DNA of 50,845 bases, from IMG/VR virus record IMGVR_UViG_3300035034_001062, positions 1-50,845 of that record, one strand, 5' to 3'. How positions within the stretch are numbered: position 1 is the stretch's first letter; each line of letters opens with the position of its first letter. The notes beneath the pieces were generated by a model that was not told where the DNA came from, searched no databases, and saw only the letters and a program-made list of their open reading frames with translations. A program made the translations under genes and the position numbers. Below are positions 24,795-32,584 of this stretch, piece by piece. This DNA is from a virus.

Positions 24795-25742
24795 TTATTT
24801 TTTTTCTTTATTGTTATATTTTTCATCTAAATTGGTTTGACGAAAACCTTCTATAATATCTAAACCATCAATGATAATGTTAGCGGTGAATTTAATAACA
24901 TAATGACCATTAAACTCAACAATTTTATCAAATTTAATATTTTCATATTGATACTCTAAGAAATCATTAGCACCCATAGTCTTATACGTAACAAAATTAA
25001 CTTTAGAAAATGTTAACATATCTATTTTACTTGGGTCAACAATAGCTTTCTTAACCTCACTAATGAAGAGTCTAGATGTTCTATTGTATTCATCTGGATA
25101 CACACTAACATAAAACTCTAAAAGTCTCTCAGAATCGTTTATTTTACGTATGTTTAATTTTTTAGTATATGTTTCTATTTCAAATTTTGGTATGAAATCT
25201 CTACCAATAATTATTGGTTTCTCAGTTTTATTGGTTGCGAAAAATTCATTTGAACTAATTTCACCATGACTAACAACATCTTCACCTTCTTCATTTTGTT
25301 TTTTATCTACTTCATCAAATATACTAATATATTCATTATCCATAGCACCATTACCACTAGTTACAATTTCAGAATTATCTAAAACTATCTCTAAAGGATA
25401 TGAATCTTCATTATCAACCTTAACTTTAGATAGTCCAGCTTTTTTTGTTCTTTTAATTGTTTTAACTATTGGCATATTGTTTTCATCATATCCAGTAATT
25501 TCCGAAGACATACTCTCAGTTTCTCTAAGTACTTTATAAGTTCTCCAACGCATATCTAAAACTTCTTGAGTGATTTCACCTTGTTTTAAAGAGTCAGCTA
25601 AAGTGCCTTGATTATTTCGTTTAACTTTAATTGTTACTGCTTGAGTGGAATCACCTAATTGTGAAAGTGAATTTTTTTCAACACTAGCCATTGCTAGTGA
25701 AATTATTGCCATTTTTTTATTTAACCAACTTTTTAAACTCAT
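24795..25742 (-). CDS. Unknown phage protein, 315 residues, possibly virion-associated
   Basis: The protein begins MSLKSWLNKKMAIISLAMAS, an amphipathic or hydrophobic helical start, then has a charged low-complexity centre (about 85-165) and a beta-rich C-terminal domain (about 170-300, with FIPKFEIETYTKKLNIR and GHYVIKFTANIIIDG). No enzyme motif is seen. The start resembles that of uncharacterised proteins of large phages in my recollection, but I cannot name a family. It lies within the sugar cluster, overlapping the fused glycosyltransferase stop by one base, yet does not look like a sugar enzyme. Confidence 0.7.
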   Translation of the reverse strand: MSLKSWLNKKMAIISLAMASVEKNSLSQLGDSTQAVTIKVKRNNQGTLADSLKQGEITQEVLDMRWRTYKVLRETESMSSEITGYDENNMPIVKTIKRTKKAGLSKVKVDNEDSYPLEIVLDNSEIVTSGNGAMDNEYISIFDEVDKKQNEEGEDVVSHGEISSNEFFATNKTEKPIIIGRDFIPKFEIETYTKKLNIRKINDSERLLEFYVSVYPDEYNRTSRLFISEVKKAIVDPSKIDMLTFSKVNFVTYKTMGANDFLEYQYENIKFDKIVEFNGHYVIKFTANIIIDGLDIIEGFRQTNLDEKYNNKEKK

Positions 25743-27409
25743 TACTCAATTATTAATTTATATTGTTCTATTATTTCTTTAACGATATTACCACTTTTAA
25801 ATTTATCAATATCTAAAGGTATTTCATGTAAATCTTTAGATAAAATATTACCATAAGAATCTACATCATAAATCCAACCTTGTTTACCACACATCCATCC
25901 TTCGATAGTTGTTCTACCTAGTAATATACCAGCAGTCTCATCACATTGTTGAATATACTTTTCAACATTTGGTGTTGGTTCGTGATATTTAACATGGTCT
26001 TGACCTTCAATCATTTCATCTAAATAAGTTTCATTTTTCTTACCAACAATCCATAATTCATTACCTTCTTTTTTAGTAACGGTTATTAGTTCTTGAATCG
26101 TTTGTTTTCTTAGGTAATCTATAGTACCTACAAATAATATACGTTTACCACCTTTTCTAGGTGGTGTAATAACTGGTTTAAATTTTTCAGCATCTATTGG
26201 ATTATAAATAACTGAAACATCATCTGATTCCACACCGAATTTGTTGACAATGTATTCCTTAATTTCTGGACGTATTGCTATATATTTCTTTATTTGTGTT
26301 GATAAGACTGGTTCTTCTAGACTAATAACTTCAGAATGTATAGAAGAAATCATTGGTGTATCTGGGAACATCCTTAAAAGATGGTCGGTAACTGGTTTAT
26401 GATTCACATGTATTACATCGAAATCTGTATTATCTATTTTATAAAGTGAACCTTCTTGAGTAACTACTGGACCTTGAGGAGTATTTATGCTAGTCTTACC
26501 ATCACCTAACTTATAACTAGGTGGTTCTTGTAGTGAATACATTTTAACACCTAATTTATGTGCAGCTGATAGTAATGGTTCGCCAATATTTGAGCATATA
26601 CTAACATTACAATTATCTTTAATTAATTGTTTAGCTAATTCGAATACGTATAGTTCAGAACCAGTATAATTAGCGAAACTTAAACATCCAATAAGTACAT
26701 TTAATTTTTCACCTTTACGTAATTCTCTTTTTATAGATACTGGTAATTTATCTTTAAATGTTTCAGCAAATTGAACTCTATTGATTTCCCACTGTTCATT
26801 TGTCATACCGATAGATTGATGATTGATTCTAATGGAGGTGATAACACCTATTTTAACATCCTTAATATAGTTTTCAAAACAAAATGTTACATCATAGAAA
26901 TGAAAACCTTTAACATCTTTATTGAACTCAGTTTTAATTTTAGTTTTATCAACAGCAAAGAAAAGTCCATCAACAACCACGGTTTCCTCAACAGATTGAC
27001 CTAAATCATCTGAATAAGAAGATAACCAAGTTTTACCTTCGTGTGTATGAGCAACACGCCCATACATTTTCTTAGGTTTTGACCACCACTGACCAGTTTC
27101 AGCCATATATTTAGTACCAGCAACACCTAAGATACCATATTGAGGATTCTTCTCAAATGTTTTAAGTAATTTCTTACCCCATTGTTTAGTTTCAACAGTT
27201 AGGTCATGATGTAAAAAAACTACAATATCGTGTTTAGCCTCAGATAACCCTTTATTATATATTTCAGTTAACGAAAATTCACCATTATTTTCATACCCTA
27301 AAAATTCTATTTTATTATATAGACCAGAAGTTTTTTTTATATGTTCTTCATATGTTTTCAAATCGTATTGTGATGAACAAACAACACTTATACCTCTTAC
27401 TGTAACCAT
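25742..27409 (-). CDS. Two-domain glycosyltransferase (GT2-like + GT4-like fusion)
   Basis: This 555-residue protein has two transferase modules. Residues 1-230 form a GT-A-like domain with HDIVVFLHHDLTVE and VVVDGLFFAVDKTKI. Residues 235-555 form a GT-B domain with FANYTGSELYVFELAKQL, a helix-rich linker, ILFVGTIDYLRKQTIQELI and the donor-loop TTIEGWMCGKQGWIYDVD. The second domain lacks the usual EAxAxGxP signature; GWMCGKQG stands in its place. Two domains in one chain could build a repeating disaccharide. It is 8 bases from the dUTPase gene and overlaps the next gene by one base. Confidence 0.82.
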   Translation of the reverse strand: MVTVRGISVVCSSQYDLKTYEEHIKKTSGLYNKIEFLGYENNGEFSLTEIYNKGLSEAKHDIVVFLHHDLTVETKQWGKKLLKTFEKNPQYGILGVAGTKYMAETGQWWSKPKKMYGRVAHTHEGKTWLSSYSDDLGQSVEETVVVDGLFFAVDKTKIKTEFNKDVKGFHFYDVTFCFENYIKDVKIGVITSIRINHQSIGMTNEQWEINRVQFAETFKDKLPVSIKRELRKGEKLNVLIGCLSFANYTGSELYVFELAKQLIKDNCNVSICSNIGEPLLSAAHKLGVKMYSLQEPPSYKLGDGKTSINTPQGPVVTQEGSLYKIDNTDFDVIHVNHKPVTDHLLRMFPDTPMISSIHSEVISLEEPVLSTQIKKYIAIRPEIKEYIVNKFGVESDDVSVIYNPIDAEKFKPVITPPRKGGKRILFVGTIDYLRKQTIQELITVTKKEGNELWIVGKKNETYLDEMIEGQDHVKYHEPTPNVEKYIQQCDETAGILLGRTTIEGWMCGKQGWIYDVDSYGNILSKDLHEIPLDIDKFKSGNIVKEIIEQYKLIIE

Positions 27410-27417
27410 ATCTTAAT

Positions 27418-27993
27418 TTATTTAATACCAGTAGACCCGAAACCACCAGAACCACGTTCTGTATTTTCATCTATAGTATCTACTTTATTTAATATTACAT
27501 GGTTATTAGCTATAACCGAACTTATAACAGCTTGGGCTATTCTATCACCATTTTTTATTCTGAAATTACCATCACTATGATTTATTAAAATAACTTTAAT
27601 CTCACCACGGTAATCTGCATCAATTGTTCCAGGTGAATTAAGTACTGCAACACCATTTTTGGCAGCTAAACCACTTCTAGACCTAATTTGTATCTCATTA
27701 TTCATTGGTATCTCAAAATATAAACCAGTAGGGATTATACTCCATTTTCCAGATTCTATAATTACATCCTCTTCTAAATTTGCTCTTAAATCAAAACCAG
27801 ATGAACCATTGGTTGCATACTTTGGGTCTTCATTTTTGGACTCATTTTTAAAATTAAACTTAAATTTAAATTGGTCTGGATTAACAACAAAAGTCGATTG
27901 TTGGAATTCCTTATCAAAATCTTCTTGTGTATAGTCGTTATTAATATCGGCAACATCAAAGATTCTATCTTTCATTTTATCAACTATACTCAT
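27418..27993 (-). CDS. dut: dUTPase (trimeric type)
   Basis: This 191-residue protein has all five motifs: GSSGFDLRA (63-71), RSRSGLA, GTIDADYRGEI with the catalytic Asp, GDRIAQ and the C-terminal RGSGGFGSTG. It hydrolyses dUTP to dUMP and diphosphate, protecting DNA from uracil and feeding dTMP synthesis. Typical dUTPases start motif 1 near residue 25-35; here a 40-residue acidic N-terminal extension precedes it. The start overlaps the HD-like gene stop by one base, so translation is coupled. The promoter at 28588-28618 would serve both genes. Confidence 0.95.
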   Translation of the reverse strand: MSIVDKMKDRIFDVADINNDYTQEDFDKEFQQSTFVVNPDQFKFKFNFKNESKNEDPKYATNGSSGFDLRANLEEDVIIESGKWSIIPTGLYFEIPMNNEIQIRSRSGLAAKNGVAVLNSPGTIDADYRGEIKVILINHSDGNFRIKNGDRIAQAVISSVIANNHVILNKVDTIDENTERGSGGFGSTGIK

Positions 27994-28556
27994 TATTTCT
28001 TAATTTTTTCGTGTTTAACAGCAAATACGATAGCACTTTTCAACAAATCACCAATAGTTGAGTTGTGGTAAGTGGCCATTTTATCATCTGTTTTATCAAA
28101 ATTTAAAATTGCAGTAAATTCTTCTTCAGTAATTTTAACACCATTAGATAATGCATAATACACACTTCTTTCACCTACTCTCATAGAAGAAATATCAGTA
28201 TTAAATTCATACATTTTACCTTGGTTTTTTCTATGCCATTCAGAAAGACAAGGTGTGTAAAGATTAGCTTTACCGATTTGGTGTAAAAGACAAACTTTAA
28301 GTAATGAAGTTTGGTCAACTTGTTCTTCTTCTGGTAATGCGTTATTAAATTTAACAGCATAAGAACCAACTCTTAGAAGATGGTCGATTAGACCACCATC
28401 AAATGCGTTGTGTAAGTCTGTCATTGTTGAGGCTGGTGCCGTAATAAATGGTTCACCTAAGAATGTTATTAATTCTTCGGTCATAAAGCCTAATTTATTT
28501 GCAGTATCAAAATACTTTTTTGAGTTAGATACTATTTTTTCTTTTTCTAAAGACAT
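27993..28556 (-). CDS. HD-domain-like protein with HQ in place of HD
   Basis: This 187-residue helical protein has the outline of an HD phosphohydrolase. GGLIDHLLRVGSYAV (His59) holds the first metal histidine, and LLKVCLLHQIGKANLY has His92-Gln93 where the signature is HD. The later TDISSMRVGERSVYYAL and HNSTIGDLLKSA follow the same order as HD proteins. Loss of the paired aspartate would change or remove metal catalysis, though I recall HQIGK in related phage proteins. It overlaps the dUTPase start by one base, suggesting a nucleotide-metabolism role. An exact host-type promoter lies 32 bases upstream. Confidence 0.72.
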   Translation of the reverse strand: MSLEKEKIVSNSKKYFDTANKLGFMTEELITFLGEPFITAPASTMTDLHNAFDGGLIDHLLRVGSYAVKFNNALPEEEQVDQTSLLKVCLLHQIGKANLYTPCLSEWHRKNQGKMYEFNTDISSMRVGERSVYYALSNGVKITEEEFTAILNFDKTDDKMATYHNSTIGDLLKSAIVFAVKHEKIKK

Positions 28557-28587
28557 GATATTATAGTTTATAATCTTGTTATTTATA

Positions 28588-28618
28588 CAAATATACTAAC
28601 TATAAACTATAAAATCAA
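28588..28618 (-). promoter_or_regulatory. Bacteroidota-type housekeeping promoter
   Basis: On the minus strand TTG (28616-28618), 20 bases, then TATATTTG (28588-28595): an exact match to the -33/-7 consensus with standard spacing. It would start transcription near 28581, about 25 bases before the HD-like gene, and could drive dUTPase and the downstream sugar cluster. Confidence 0.75.
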
Positions 28619-28631
28619 CCTTTTAATAACA

Positions 28632-29900
28632 TTAAAGCGTGTTTTTTTCTAAAACTTCTACTTTAGTTTCTTTCTCTACAATTAAATCTAAATACAATTT
28701 TCGTCTTTCTTCAGTAACTTTATCCATAGAATACGTATCTTTGATTGTTTCGTGAAGATTATCTTGTAATGTTTTAACAACATCTGGATTTTGAATTAAT
28801 TTTTTAATAGCAGTGTACCAATCTTTTTTATTTTTATTTGAATCGATAAGAATTCCATTAGCAGATAAATCGAAACCACCACCATATTGAATAGCATTTT
28901 TAATATCAATTTGGTATGGACCAGAATCTTGAGCAATAATAGCTTTATGGTGAAAACCAGCTTCAATTACTTTTAATTGTGATTTAACTTTGTTGAAGAT
29001 ATTACCTTCAATCGGTGCTAAAGAGATATCAAACAAATTATAGTTTGTAGCATATGATGATATTGGTTTTGTCCAAACACGTCTATAAGCTTCATTAGCA
29101 ATATCTTTATATTCTTCATTAGGTGAAAATCTCATTAAAAAATCTTTATATTCTGGACTTACAGTTTTGTAATCATCTGTAAATATCTTTTCGTATTGAA
29201 ACCAAACACTCTCGGTTGGTTTAATCGCTCTAGATATCTGTTCACCAGTTGCCTTATTAATGTCAGTATGTGAACCTCTAATATCAAAACCACATAAAAC
29301 AAATTGTACTTTATCCAATAAACCGTCAAGTCTTAATCTACTAACAACGCCATTTAATATTTTTAAATCATGTAAATGTGAAGAACCACCTAACCATCCA
29401 ATACGGACTCTATCTGAAGGTTCTAAATTAGGTATATATTGTTTTTCTTTTGGGTCTATTGCATTTGCAAGAACAAAAACGTTCTTATTAAATTTAGCAA
29501 TTTCTTCAGCAAAAATAGATGTAGTTGTTGTAACGTTTTGAGCTATCTTAATATTATTTAATATCATTTTATCGATACCAGCTTCTTTAATTAAATGATA
29601 TGCTGGATGATGTTCGCCTGGTGCCCAATAATCATCTAAATCCATAATAGAAACAATACCTAAACGGTTAAGTTTATCAATAACTACTTGCATGTTATCA
29701 TAATGACCTAGAGTTCTGTGGTAATGAACAATATCATATTGTTTTAACCATTCTTCATTATCTAAATTTGGTTCATGGTCTATATCAACGTGGAATTCGT
29801 TAGGGTAGTTAGCCTCTAATGCTAAATGTGGACTTGTTGAACGGAAATAACCTACTCCAGTTCTATCACTAGGAACGACTAATACTTTTAATTTTCTCAT
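28632..29900 (-). CDS. Glycosyltransferase, GT-B fold
   Basis: This 422-residue protein has an N-terminal LKVLVVPSDRTGVGYFRSTS and IVHYHRTLGHYDN. A conserved SIMDLDDYWAPGEHHPAYH stretch (about 83-101) follows, then RIGWLGGSSHLHDLKIL in the donor half and FNKVKSQLKVIEAGFHHKAI as the donor-loop equivalent (about 312-331). This arrangement is common in GT-B transferases of large phages. It lies between the HD-like gene (75-base gap containing that gene's promoter) and a terminator, with its own late-like box. Substrate unknown. Confidence 0.8.
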   Translation of the reverse strand: MRKLKVLVVPSDRTGVGYFRSTSPHLALEANYPNEFHVDIDHEPNLDNEEWLKQYDIVHYHRTLGHYDNMQVVIDKLNRLGIVSIMDLDDYWAPGEHHPAYHLIKEAGIDKMILNNIKIAQNVTTTTSIFAEEIAKFNKNVFVLANAIDPKEKQYIPNLEPSDRVRIGWLGGSSHLHDLKILNGVVSRLRLDGLLDKVQFVLCGFDIRGSHTDINKATGEQISRAIKPTESVWFQYEKIFTDDYKTVSPEYKDFLMRFSPNEEYKDIANEAYRRVWTKPISSYATNYNLFDISLAPIEGNIFNKVKSQLKVIEAGFHHKAIIAQDSGPYQIDIKNAIQYGGGFDLSANGILIDSNKNKKDWYTAIKKLIQNPDVVKTLQDNLHETIKDTYSMDKVTEERRKLYLDLIVEKETKVEVLEKNTL

Positions 29901-29918
29901 ATATTTTGTTTTAAAAAC

Positions 29919-29929
29919 TTTTATTAATA
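29919..29929 (-). promoter_or_regulatory. Late-type promoter box (AAGG variant)
   Basis: On the minus strand TATTAATAAAA, directly preceded by TTAAGG, lies 18 bases before the ATG at 29900. It shares the AAGGTATT start and AATAAAA end with the boxes at 7681 and 11124 but is two bases shorter. Confidence 0.5.
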
Positions 29930-29962
29930 CCTTAAATATATTACATAAAAAACATTAGTAAA

Positions 29963-29996
29963 TAAAAAAAGGTCAATTAAGACCTTTTATTTTTAT
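29963..29996 (-). terminator. Rho-independent terminator
   Basis: An 8-base stem (AAAAGGTC / GACCTTTT) around a 6-base AATTAA loop, with T-rich sequence on both sides, lies 17 bases after the stop of the gene at 30013-30591. It would end minus-strand transcription coming from 32522. Confidence 0.85.
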
Positions 29997-30012
29997 TTTA
30001 ATTTTTAATTGT

Positions 30013-30591
30013 TTATTTTGTTTTTGTTTTGGTATTTAATTTACCTTCTTTAATTAAAACATTAATGGTTTTTTTAATCGCTGTTTCAGTGATTCTTTTT
30101 TCATAACCATCTTTAAAATATTGACCAATACCTTCTTTAATCATTTCTTGTAATTCTTTTTTACTAACTGTAATCATTTCAGAATTAGATTCTCTACGAC
30201 TTTCTCTTAATGGAGCAGATTTAGGTTTATCAACTAAATCAGATACATCATCAAGAGTGAAATTAGATGGTGGACCTTGTAACATAGGTATAGGACTTTT
30301 CATCATAGCTTCTTTAATTGCTTGAGGTAATTTTGAATTCATTACTTGTTCGTCAGTATACATTTTTGGTTCCATAGATGGAGTCACTTGTGGTTTCTCA
30401 TCGTAATTTGGTTCCCTTTCATCTCTCTCATCATAAGATGGTGACTTACTATAGTTATCAGAATAATCTTCACTTAGTTGTCTAGATGAGGTTTGTTTTG
30501 GTTCTTCACCACTTATTTTATTCATTACAGCTTTTGACTTTGCAAGAATTCCTTTAAGTGATTCTAAATTAACTGGAGCTGGTTGTGTCAT
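30013..30591 (-). CDS. Unknown, disordered middle, possible virion protein
   Basis: This 192-residue protein has a short N-terminal helix (LKGILAKSKAVMNKISG), a charged proline/serine-rich disordered region (about 30-90), LPQAIKEAMMKSPIPML, and a C-terminal helical domain (about 140-190) with ELQEMIKEGIGQYF. This pattern is frequent in small structural or assembly proteins of large phages, but no family is recognised. Its start overlaps the WYL-like gene stop by one base. A strong terminator follows. Confidence 0.72.
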   Translation of the reverse strand: MTQPAPVNLESLKGILAKSKAVMNKISGEEPKQTSSRQLSEDYSDNYSKSPSYDERDEREPNYDEKPQVTPSMEPKMYTDEQVMNSKLPQAIKEAMMKSPIPMLQGPPSNFTLDDVSDLVDKPKSAPLRESRRESNSEMITVSKKELQEMIKEGIGQYFKDGYEKRITETAIKKTINVLIKEGKLNTKTKTK

Positions 30592-31115
30592 TATAATTCG
30601 TTATTTATTTCTTCATTATCAATTGGTTCTTCACCAACATCATTTGCTTGAGGTTGTTTGTTATCAAAACTAACTCTAGCTTTTATATTTTTAAAAGTAT
30701 TAACTTTTTGACCTTTTATAAAATTACCTTTCATATCACCATTTGGATTATAAGAATCAATAGATGCATCATAATCTGAGACTGGTTTTGACCACCTCAT
30801 TTTTGTTGGTATGAAATTAACAATCCTATCCAATCTAAATATCTTCCACTCACCGTAGTTTTTACCAGTTCTAGACCCACCATTTATTTGGTAAGCCCTA
30901 ACAGCATTAAAACCATTTTCTAACACACCAAAAACATATATTTGAATATACCTTTTACTTGGAGTATTTTCACCTTCGTCCAAATATTCAATATTAACAT
31001 TAACTTTTTGGTTAATAATATCGATTATTTGACTTTCAGCAACGTCTTCAGTTAATAGAAGTTTCTTATCGGACTCTTCTAATATAACTTGTTGATATGT
31101 ATTGTAAAGTTTCAT
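30591..31115 (-). CDS. WYL-like domain protein, possible
   Basis: This 174-residue protein has a compact central domain (about 30-115): VNIEYLDEGE, YIQIYVFGVL, NAVRAYQINGGSRTG, and WKIFRLDRIVNFIPTKMRW. This order of strands, with RAYQ and WKIFRLDRI, resembles WYL-like domains in phage proteins. Classical WYL domains are ligand-sensing modules in transcription regulators; here no DNA-binding domain is present. The flanking genes are virion-type, so it may be structural. It lies 9 bases from the next upstream gene. Moderate to weak confidence in the family. Confidence 0.6.
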   Translation of the reverse strand: MKLYNTYQQVILEESDKKLLLTEDVAESQIIDIINQKVNVNIEYLDEGENTPSKRYIQIYVFGVLENGFNAVRAYQINGGSRTGKNYGEWKIFRLDRIVNFIPTKMRWSKPVSDYDASIDSYNPNGDMKGNFIKGQKVNTFKNIKARVSFDNKQPQANDVGEEPIDNEEINNEL

Positions 31116-31124
31116 TTATTATTT

Positions 31125-31583
31125 TTATATAATTACTTGTCCTATATTAGCAGAAGTATTAGGATGTACATAATCAGAACCAGCTATTGGTGTTGGTCCG
31201 TATCCCCATAAACCAGCATTTAGAGTAACTTGTGGGTCACGTCCAGAACCAGGCACAGATGCTACACCATTAATATCCTCAGTATTACCACCATTATAAT
31301 TAGTAATTGCAGCGTACACACCATTTGACACACCATCTCCAGTTCCTCTACCATTAAAAGGTGAAAGTGAATCGGCCATTGCATTTGTGCTTGTAACACC
31401 GTATGCATCATTTACGTTACCAGTTATTTGTGGGTTTTTATAAGGTCCTTGGAAATTATATTTTGCTGTTCCAATTTTAGTTTGTTGGATAATAGATAAT
31501 CTTCCAGAGTTAGGGTATAATGTATTACCATTTATTGCATAAAATTCTAGTGGTGACTGAGCACCGTTATAAGGAATTGGCAT
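31125..31583 (-). CDS. Glycine/asparagine-rich small virion-type protein
   Basis: This 152-residue protein is rich in G, N, T, S and P with few charges, no cysteine and no helix-forming stretches (AMADSLSPFNGRGTGDGVSN is typical). This composition fits surface or adhesion proteins of phage tails and heads. It lies 3 bases after the preceding gene stop, in a five-gene unit starting at 32522 with a perfect late box. No family recognised. Confidence 0.68.
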   Translation of the reverse strand: MPIPYNGAQSPLEFYAINGNTLYPNSGRLSIIQQTKIGTAKYNFQGPYKNPQITGNVNDAYGVTSTNAMADSLSPFNGRGTGDGVSNGVYAAITNYNGGNTEDINGVASVPGSGRDPQVTLNAGLWGYGPTPIAGSDYVHPNTSANIGQVII

Positions 31584-31586
31584 AAT

Positions 31587-32033
31587 TTATAGTTTTTGTT
31601 TTTTATCGTTATTCATGTATTCTATTAAATATCTAATATCTGATATTTCTCTATTAATATTTTCAGACATAGACTGTTTATTTGACATAATCTTATTTTT
31701 ATTACTACCATCGTGGTCACTTTTTTTATCTAATCTAGGTGTACCACCAACAGATGTAGGGTCTTTTTCATCTCTAAATTGACTATTTGGGTCAGTAACA
31801 GATTTTATTTTCCTACTTAACTCATCTTTTGTTCTTTCTTGTTTAACAGCATTTGAAAGTTCAGTAAATCTTTCTTGACCACCTCTTTCATTAAATTCAC
31901 CACAATCATTATTTTCCTCACATTTTTGTTTAGATTTAGATACTCTAGATAATTCCATAGCATAAGCTTGATGAGATTTATTATCAATATCAGATTGTGT
32001 TGTTATTTTATTTTTAGCTATATTTTTATTCAT
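31587..32033 (-). CDS. Charged small protein, unknown
   Basis: This 148-residue, strongly charged and probably largely disordered protein has a helical middle with two cysteines (KSKQKCEENNDCGEFNERGG) and a C-terminal helix (REISDIRYLIEYMNN). No motif is recognised. It starts directly after the stop of the 162-residue gene (no spacer) and lies 3 bases from the next gene, so the whole group is cotranscribed. Function unknown. Confidence 0.65.
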   Translation of the reverse strand: MNKNIAKNKITTQSDIDNKSHQAYAMELSRVSKSKQKCEENNDCGEFNERGGQERFTELSNAVKQERTKDELSRKIKSVTDPNSQFRDEKDPTSVGGTPRLDKKSDHDGSNKNKIMSNKQSMSENINREISDIRYLIEYMNNDKKQKL

Positions 32034-32522
32034 TTAAATATTTTTTGTTTGTTCTTCTTTATCATCTAAAGATGTTCTTAAAGTTTCAATATCAGTTTTA
32101 GATAGTTGTAGTTTTTTGATTAATTCCTTAAGTCTTTTTGCTGGGTCTTCAGATTTATTTATAACATCAAACACATCACTTTTTTTAACTAAGTCATCAA
32201 TCTTCTCTTCAACACTTCTTTTTGTGATAATTTTATTCTTAATTTTATTATCATCTTCGTAAACACCATTATTAACTGATATACCACCAGTTCTAGAACC
32301 ACCAAAAGAATAAACAGCAAACCATGGAATATTTTGTCTATATCGACCAAATACTCTATCGGTAGTTGTTGAAGCACCTTTTTCATAGTCTGAATCATCA
32401 TTGTAAGGTTTATCTACTGGACCAGTTTCTATTTCACTATTACTAGTAACGTTTCTTTGATTACCACTACTAGTGATGTCACCTCCGACTAATTCATCTA
32501 ATTGTTTTTTATTTATTTTCAT
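32034..32522 (-). CDS. Unknown protein, first gene of a small late unit
   Basis: This 162-residue protein has a disordered N-terminal third, a short strand-rich segment (about 60-85, with VFGRYRQNIPWFAVYSFGGS), and a helical C-terminus (about 100-160, with RLKELIKKLQLSKTDIETLR). No family recognised. Its start is 9 bases from a perfect late box that forms a divergent pair with the box of the fibre gene at 32585. It is therefore likely a virion or assembly protein. Confidence 0.68.
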   Translation of the reverse strand: MKINKKQLDELVGGDITSSGNQRNVTSNSEIETGPVDKPYNDDSDYEKGASTTTDRVFGRYRQNIPWFAVYSFGGSRTGGISVNNGVYEDDNKIKNKIITKRSVEEKIDDLVKKSDVFDVINKSEDPAKRLKELIKKLQLSKTDIETLRTSLDDKEEQTKNI

Positions 32523-32531
32523 AAATTGTGT

Positions 32532-32544
32532 TTTATTATAAATA
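32532..32544 (-). promoter_or_regulatory. Late-type promoter box, left arm of divergent pair
   Basis: On the minus strand TATTTATAATAAA, ending 9 bases before the ATG at 32522. It is identical to the box on the other strand at 32561. Confidence 0.75.
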
Positions 32545-32560
32545 TAATGGAATTGTAGAA

Positions 32561-32574
32561 TATTTATAATAAAA
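32561..32574 (+). promoter_or_regulatory. Late-type promoter box, right arm of divergent pair
   Basis: TATTTATAATAAAA, ending 10 bases before the ATG of the fibre gene at 32585. Only 16 bases separate it from the box on the opposite strand at 32532-32544. Confidence 0.75.
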
Positions 32575-32584
32575 CCTATAAATT

